Below, piece by piece: positions 40,140-43,648 of a DNA stretch of 43,648 bases. The position numbers were made by a program, and so were the translations under genes. The stretch is from Treponemataceae bacterium (lineage in GTDB: Bacteria; Spirochaetota; Spirochaetia; Treponematales; Treponemataceae). Position 1 is the stretch's first letter, and every line of letters starts with the position of its first letter. The notes beneath the pieces were generated by a model, which searched no databases, was not told the DNA's origin, and saw only the letters and a list, made by a program, of their open reading frames with translations. Location of the stretch: the NCBI GenBank assembly GCA_024402435.1, contig JAKSTU010000019.1:1-43648 (forward strand), in the 5' to 3' direction.

Positions 40140-40909
40140 AAGAAAAGGCTTACGGAACTTTCTGCAAATTCCGTGAAGATTTGAGAAAAAAGATTGAAAA
40201 TTGGCAAAGTGAATCGGATCTGATGAAGGAACTGGTTTCTTTGCAGAAAGAGGCTGCAAGAAAAGACGGAGTGCCTGATTATGAACTGGAGCATCCTCTT
40301 GTGTACAACCGGGCTTTGGACGAGATAGGGCCGGAGGATGAAATAAAACTGATTGTAATCGGAGACAATCCCGGAAAAGACGAGCAGCGCGACAGGAATC
40401 AGCGTTATCTTGTGGGACAGGCGGGAAAAATTGCTGAAGGTTTTTTCCGGCGCAATGGGGGATTGGGCATAGATTTCAGAAAAAATGCGGTGATACTGAA
40501 CAAGACTCCTCTTCATACCGCTAAAACCAAGGAACTGAATTATCTTTTGAAGAACGGAAGTGCTGCCGTAAAGGAAATGATTGAATCAAGCCAGAAATGG
40601 ATGGCGGAAAAAACTGCAGAACTCCACATTGCTTTGAATGAGGAAGATGAATGCGGGCTTTGGCTTGTAGGCTATTCTGAACTTAAAGGGAAAGGTCTGT
40701 TTCTGGATTATAAGAAAAGTCTCTGCAGGGCTTATGAAGGATCCGAAGTTTTTGACAGGGTTTTTGTTTTCCAGCATTTTTCCATGAACCGGTTTTCCAT
40801 TGATCTTGCAGAATATGCGGAAAAACATCAGGAAAATTCACTGGAACAGAACATAAGGGAATTGGGTGCTAAGCACAAATCAGAGATTCTGGAAACAGAA
40901 GCGGTCTGA
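40136..40909 (+). CDS. possible uracil-DNA-glycosylase-superfamily protein
   Basis: A 257-residue cytoplasmic protein. IKLIVIGDNPGKDEQ (about 77-91) resembles UDG motif A (GxxPGxxE), VILNKTPLHT (about 120-129) resembles the segment that follows in the superfamily, and FVFQHFSMNRFS (about 218-229) could be motif B with its histidine and Arg/Asn-rich turn. An N-terminal helical stretch of about 60 residues is extra. Assignment is by motif resemblance only, and activity on uracil is unproven. It starts within the GNAT stop (ATGA) and is the last gene of the hisGB operon. No clear terminator follows before the pheT promoter. Confidence 0.5.
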   Translation: MKEKAYGTFCKFREDLRKKIENWQSESDLMKELVSLQKEAARKDGVPDYELEHPLVYNRALDEIGPEDEIKLIVIGDNPGKDEQRDRNQRYLVGQAGKIAEGFFRRNGGLGIDFRKNAVILNKTPLHTAKTKELNYLLKNGSAAVKEMIESSQKWMAEKTAELHIALNEEDECGLWLVGYSELKGKGLFLDYKKSLCRAYEGSEVFDRVFVFQHFSMNRFSIDLAEYAEKHQENSLEQNIRELGAKHKSEILETEAV

Positions 40910-40920
40910 AAAATCGCTTA

Positions 40921-40949
40921 TTGAACGGGATTTGAGTGTTTGATATAAT
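40921..40949 (+). promoter_or_regulatory. predicted pheT promoter
   Basis: TTGAAC (40921-40926), a 17-base spacer and a perfect TATAAT (40944-40949). The leader of about 26 bases has GAGGGA before the ATG. Confidence 0.72.
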
Positions 40950-40981
40950 GAAAAAATCTTGCATCATTCAGAGGGAATTTT

Positions 40982-42706
40982 ATGCCTAAAATTGAAGTTA
41001 ATGAAAAACTTTTTTTTAACCTGTTGGGAACAAAATACGACTACGATACTCTTGAACAAAAACTGACTTGCGCCAAGGCTGAACTTGACGAAAAACCTGA
41101 TATGACTCAGAGCGAAGACGAGCGCGTAATCAAAATTGAATTGAATGACACGAACCGTCCTGACCTGTGGTCAACTGCCGGTGTTTCACGTGCTCTGCGT
41201 GTTCACAAAACCGGTGTTTCTGCCGATTATACTTCTTTTCTTTCTACAGCAGAAAAAAATCAGGACTACGGAAACCGTGTTGTAAATGTAGAAGAATCCG
41301 TTAAAGAAGTTCGTCCTTTCATGACAGCTTTCGTTATTTCCGGAAAACCCATTGATGAGCCCATGCTTCTGGATATTATCCAGACACAGGAAAAGCTCTG
41401 CTGGAACTTCGGTCACAAACGCAAGTCAATTTCCATGGGTGTTTACCGCTCAGCCCAGCTTTCCTGGCCTGTAACTTACGGCGGTGTTGATCCTGACACC
41501 ACAAGTTTTGTGCCGCTTCAGTGCACGGAACCGATGACATGCCGCCAGATTCTTTCTGAACATCCCAAAGGAAAAGAATACGGCTGGATTCTTAAAGATG
41601 CAAAAAAATTCCCGTTGCTCCGGGATTCAACAGGTGAAGTAATGTCCATGGCTCCCATCATCAACAGTGCAACCTTGGGTGCCGTAAAAGTGGGTGATAC
41701 TGACCTGATGGTTGAGATGACCGGTGATGACATGGCAAACCTGATGCTGGCAACAAACATTGTTGCATGTGACTTTGTTGATGCCGGATACACTATTCTG
41801 CCTGTTCTGGTAAAACATCCTTATGATACAGGTTTCGGAAAAGACGTTGTAACACCCTATTATTTCCAGACAACAACTGATGCAAACATCAAGTCTGTAA
41901 ACAAACGTCTCGGAACTGACATGACTGCTTGCGAAGCTGTGGATGCTCTTGCACACATGGGCTGCAGTGCCGTTGCAAAAGGTGAAGCCGGAAACGAAAC
42001 AATCACACTGACTCCCCCAGCCTACCGCAATGACTTTCTGCATGAAGTGGACGTTATTGAAGATGTAATGATGGGTATAGATCTTACGAACTTTGCACCT
42101 GAACGCCCGAGAGATTTTACAATCGGACGCCTTCTGCCGATTACTCTTCTGAGCCGCAAGACAAAGGAACTGATGGTCGGTATGGGCTACCAGGAAATGA
42201 TTTTCAACTATCTCGGTTCAAAGAAAGACTACATTGACAGAATGAACATTACAGCCGACGGTGTTATTGAAATTGCAAACCCGATGAGCGAAAACTATCA
42301 GTTCGTACGGCCGTCAATCATTCCTTCTCTGCTTTCTGCTGAAGCAGGTTCAGGAAATGCGGTTTATCCCCACAAAATTTTTGAGACCGGAAAAGTTGCA
42401 TTCCTTTGTGAGGAAGAAAATACAGGAACACGCACACGCCAGAATCTTGGTTTTGTAACTGCCAGCGGAGATGCAAACTTCAACACTGCTGCCAGTGAAG
42501 TTGCTGCACTGCTCCACTTCCTTGGTCATGAGTATGCAGTTGCAGAAGCAAATGATCCCCGGTTCATTCCCGGCCGTCAGGCTTCAATCCTGAAAGACGG
42601 AAAGACAATCGGTATTTTCGGCGAAGTTCATCCTCAGGTTCTGGAAAACTGGGCAATCACTGTTCCTTGTGTTGCCGGTGAAATGGATCTGGAGGCTCTG
42701 CTGTAA
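40982..42706 (+). CDS. pheT: phenylalanyl-tRNA synthetase beta subunit, archaeal/eukaryotic type
   Basis: The beta chain of the heterotetramer that charges tRNA-Phe; it contains B3/B4 editing and B5 domains. At 574 residues it is much shorter than the roughly 800-residue bacterial form, lacks the N-terminal tRNA-binding EMAP-like domain and the C-terminal ferredoxin-like anticodon-binding domain, and begins MPKIEVNEKLFFNLLG as archaeal and eukaryotic PheT do. ELNDTNRPDLWSTAGVSRAL is typical, as is the later FAPERPRDFTIGRL region. Spirochaetes are known to carry this type, probably by ancient transfer. GAGGGA precedes the ATG. pheS is not adjacent. Confidence 0.93.
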   Translation: MPKIEVNEKLFFNLLGTKYDYDTLEQKLTCAKAELDEKPDMTQSEDERVIKIELNDTNRPDLWSTAGVSRALRVHKTGVSADYTSFLSTAEKNQDYGNRVVNVEESVKEVRPFMTAFVISGKPIDEPMLLDIIQTQEKLCWNFGHKRKSISMGVYRSAQLSWPVTYGGVDPDTTSFVPLQCTEPMTCRQILSEHPKGKEYGWILKDAKKFPLLRDSTGEVMSMAPIINSATLGAVKVGDTDLMVEMTGDDMANLMLATNIVACDFVDAGYTILPVLVKHPYDTGFGKDVVTPYYFQTTTDANIKSVNKRLGTDMTACEAVDALAHMGCSAVAKGEAGNETITLTPPAYRNDFLHEVDVIEDVMMGIDLTNFAPERPRDFTIGRLLPITLLSRKTKELMVGMGYQEMIFNYLGSKKDYIDRMNITADGVIEIANPMSENYQFVRPSIIPSLLSAEAGSGNAVYPHKIFETGKVAFLCEEENTGTRTRQNLGFVTASGDANFNTAASEVAALLHFLGHEYAVAEANDPRFIPGRQASILKDGKTIGIFGEVHPQVLENWAITVPCVAGEMDLEALL

Positions 42707-42748
42707 TAAGCGGTTGCCCGCATTTTTCAGTTTTGATTTGCCGGGCAG

Positions 42749-42819
42749 AAAAAAAGAGCGCAACTTGATGAAGTTTTGGAATGCAGTGCATTGTACTTCA
42801 CAGGTTGCGCTTTTTTTTT
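42749..42819. terminator. bidirectional terminator after pheT
   Basis: GCGCAAC (42758-42764) pairs with the distal GTTGCGC ending at 42810, extended by TGAAGT/ACTTCA and an inner ATGCA stem. A-tracts precede and nine Ts follow, so it also serves the convergent gene at 42843. Confidence 0.85.
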
Positions 42820-42842
42820 CGGGTGACGAGTTTTGCGGGCGT

Positions 42843-43082
42843 TTATTTCATTACGGCGATTGCCAGCTGATCTGCGCAGGAAGTGGGTCTTCTTCCGCAA
42901 ATGTTTCCTTTGAGTTTTTCATGGATTTCTTCGGCTGTCATTCCGTCAAGAAGTTTTGCAAGCATTTTGAGGTTGCCGTTGCATCCGCCGGTGAATTCAA
43001 TGTTTGTTACAACTCCGTCTTTGTCTTTGTCAAATGTGATGAGTGTTGCGCAAGTATCTGATGTCTTGAATTTGTGTGTCAT
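42843..43082 (-). CDS. TSCPD-domain protein (TIGR03905-like)
   Basis: A 79-residue protein. GGCNGNLKMLAKLLDGMTAEEIHEKLKGNICGRRPTSCADQLAIAV is the small TSCPD domain, here with SCAD for SCPD, which also occurs at the C-terminus of some class II ribonucleotide reductases and as free short proteins. Cysteines at about 10, 34, 62 and 69 could bind metal. The function of the free form is not known. AGGAG lies 8 bases before the ATG. It follows the glutathione peroxidase gene by 45 bases and may be co-transcribed. Confidence 0.85.
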   Translation of the reverse strand: MTHKFKTSDTCATLITFDKDKDGVVTNIEFTGGCNGNLKMLAKLLDGMTAEEIHEKLKGNICGRRPTSCADQLAIAVMK

Positions 43083-43127
43083 GGTTTAATCTCCTTTTGA
43101 ATCTTTGGTGTGTTCTGACGGGTTTTG

Positions 43128-43610
43128 TTACCCTTTAAGTGCTTTTGCTACGAAAGCATCGATTTTTTCAGGTTTTACAGTAGGTGCAAAACGGGCAATA
43201 ACTTTTCCATCTTTGTTTACGAGGAACTTTGTGAAATTCCACTTGATTTTCTGTGTTCCGCAGATTCCTTTTTTCTGGCTTTTCAGGAACTTGTACAAAG
43301 GATCAGCATTGTCGCCGTTTACATCGATTTTTGAAAACTGGGGGAAAGTGATGCCATATCTGCCTGTGCAGAAAGAATGGATTTCGTCGTCTGAACCGGG
43401 AGCCTGTGAAAGAAACTGATTGCAGGGAAAGTCAAGGATTTCAAATCCCTGTTTGTTGTATTTTTCGTACAGATCCTGAAGTCCGTCGTACTGGGGAGTA
43501 AATCCGCAGCCGGTTGCAGTGTTTACAATCAGGAGAACTTTACCTTCGTATTCTTTGAGTGAAAGTTCTTTTCCGTCCTGTGTCTTTACGTCAAAATCAT
43601 AAATCTTCAT
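43128..43610 (-). CDS. glutathione peroxidase family (thiol peroxidase, BsaA/Gpx type)
   Basis: Reduces hydroperoxides with thiol or thioredoxin. The 160-residue protein has NTATGCGFTPQY with the peroxidatic Cys35 (cysteine codon, not selenocysteine), FPCNQF with the conserved Gln and a likely resolving cysteine, and WNFTKFLV with the conserved Trp/Asn. No signal peptide, so it is cytoplasmic. TAGGAG lies before the ATG. In a host-associated anaerobe it would help against transient oxygen; thioredoxin is the usual partner of such Cys-type enzymes, an inference here. Confidence 0.93.
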   Translation of the reverse strand: MKIYDFDVKTQDGKELSLKEYEGKVLLIVNTATGCGFTPQYDGLQDLYEKYNKQGFEILDFPCNQFLSQAPGSDDEIHSFCTGRYGITFPQFSKIDVNGDNADPLYKFLKSQKKGICGTQKIKWNFTKFLVNKDGKVIARFAPTVKPEKIDAFVAKALKG

Positions 43611-43623
43611 ATAAACTCCTATA

Positions 43624-43648
43624 AAAACCCCGCGTTAGCGGCGAGCCA
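43624..43648. other. GC-rich hairpin sequence at the window edge
   Basis: On the minus strand CCGC-TAAC-GCGG is followed by GG and five Ts, so it could be the terminator of a gene outside the window, or the edge of an intergenic repeat. Truncated here. Confidence 0.3.

Noticed and set aside
42669..43061. 130-codon plus-strand frame after pheT
   Set aside because: It runs through the pheT terminator and is antisense to the TSCPD gene.
43500..43515. Selenocysteine in the glutathione peroxidase
   Set aside because: The catalytic position is encoded by a cysteine codon, with no in-frame TGA.
1..43648. CRISPR array, insertion sequence, prophage or defence island
   Set aside because: No regularly spaced direct repeats, transposase, integrase, phage structural gene or recognisable defence gene; the only nuclease-like fold (TPR protein) appears catalytically degenerate.

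Overview
The window looks like chromosomal DNA of a saccharolytic, host-associated treponeme (phylum Spirochaetota). I infer this from the archaeal-type phenylalanyl-tRNA synthetase beta chain known from spirochaetes, ThyX in place of a visible ThyA, a STAS/zinc-ribbon protein, many secreted proteins of unknown family, a moderately AT-rich composition, and cytoplasmic GH3, GH27 and GH43 glycosidases suited to plant polysaccharide use in a gut or rumen. No rRNA, tRNA, CRISPR array, transposase or phage gene was seen. The DNA reads as core chromosome; one short GC-rich palindromic intergenic stretch (37731-37826) may be a repeat.

Layout. 135-4480: a secreted unknown, an acyl-CoA ligase and a second secreted unknown, separated by strong hairpin terminators; tyrS faces them. 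6071-9154: an outer-membrane-like protein and a GH3 beta-glycosidase. 9381-12323: a compact operon for a MinD-like ATPase, lgt, lspA and a small membrane protein, covering lipoprotein maturation. 12401-17906 (minus): a large treponemal unknown, a TrmH-family methyltransferase, a secreted unknown and proS. 18047-19405: a TPR protein with a degenerate Mrr-like C-terminus. 19457-20827 (minus): radA. 20934-21084: a probable orphan small RNA with its own promoter and terminator. 21157-22920: a lipoprotein joining an Ig-like domain, an InlB-type repeat and a formylglycine-generating-enzyme-like domain; it collides tail to tail with cysE, next to queH. 24500-29385: a membrane protein, thyX, a 686-residue unknown and a DUF2804-like protein. 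29505-36049: GH27, a STAS protein on the other strand, and an overlapping run of GH43, rsmE, a zincin-like protein, a secreted protein and a gph-type phosphatase. 36075-37431 (minus): an F5/8C-like protein and hsp20. 37432-38060: a long regulatory intergenic region. 38061-40909: hisG, hisB, a GNAT and a UDG-like protein. 40982-43610: pheT, a TSCPD protein and glutathione peroxidase.

The most striking region is 37432-38060. Directly upstream of hisG is a 19-codon open frame, MNLVHLHAHHHHSHHEAIR, with eight histidine codons. It is followed by three mutually exclusive RNA helices, the last a G/C-containing hairpin with nine Ts. This is a complete classical histidine attenuator. The same intergenic region carries, on the other strand, a perfect sigma-54 (-24/-12) promoter for hsp20, with an interlocked pair of 9-11 bp inverted repeats about 180-240 bp upstream of its predicted start, where an enhancer would sit.

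A second window-wide pattern is that about ten genes, among them proS, radA, cysE and the GH43 gene, and also the histidine leader peptide, have a -10-like hexamer ending only 6-8 bases before ATG and no usable Shine-Dalgarno sequence. This predicts leaderless mRNAs. Other genes (tyrS, thyX, pheT, the STAS gene) have ordinary short leaders with a Shine-Dalgarno sequence, so the two modes coexist.
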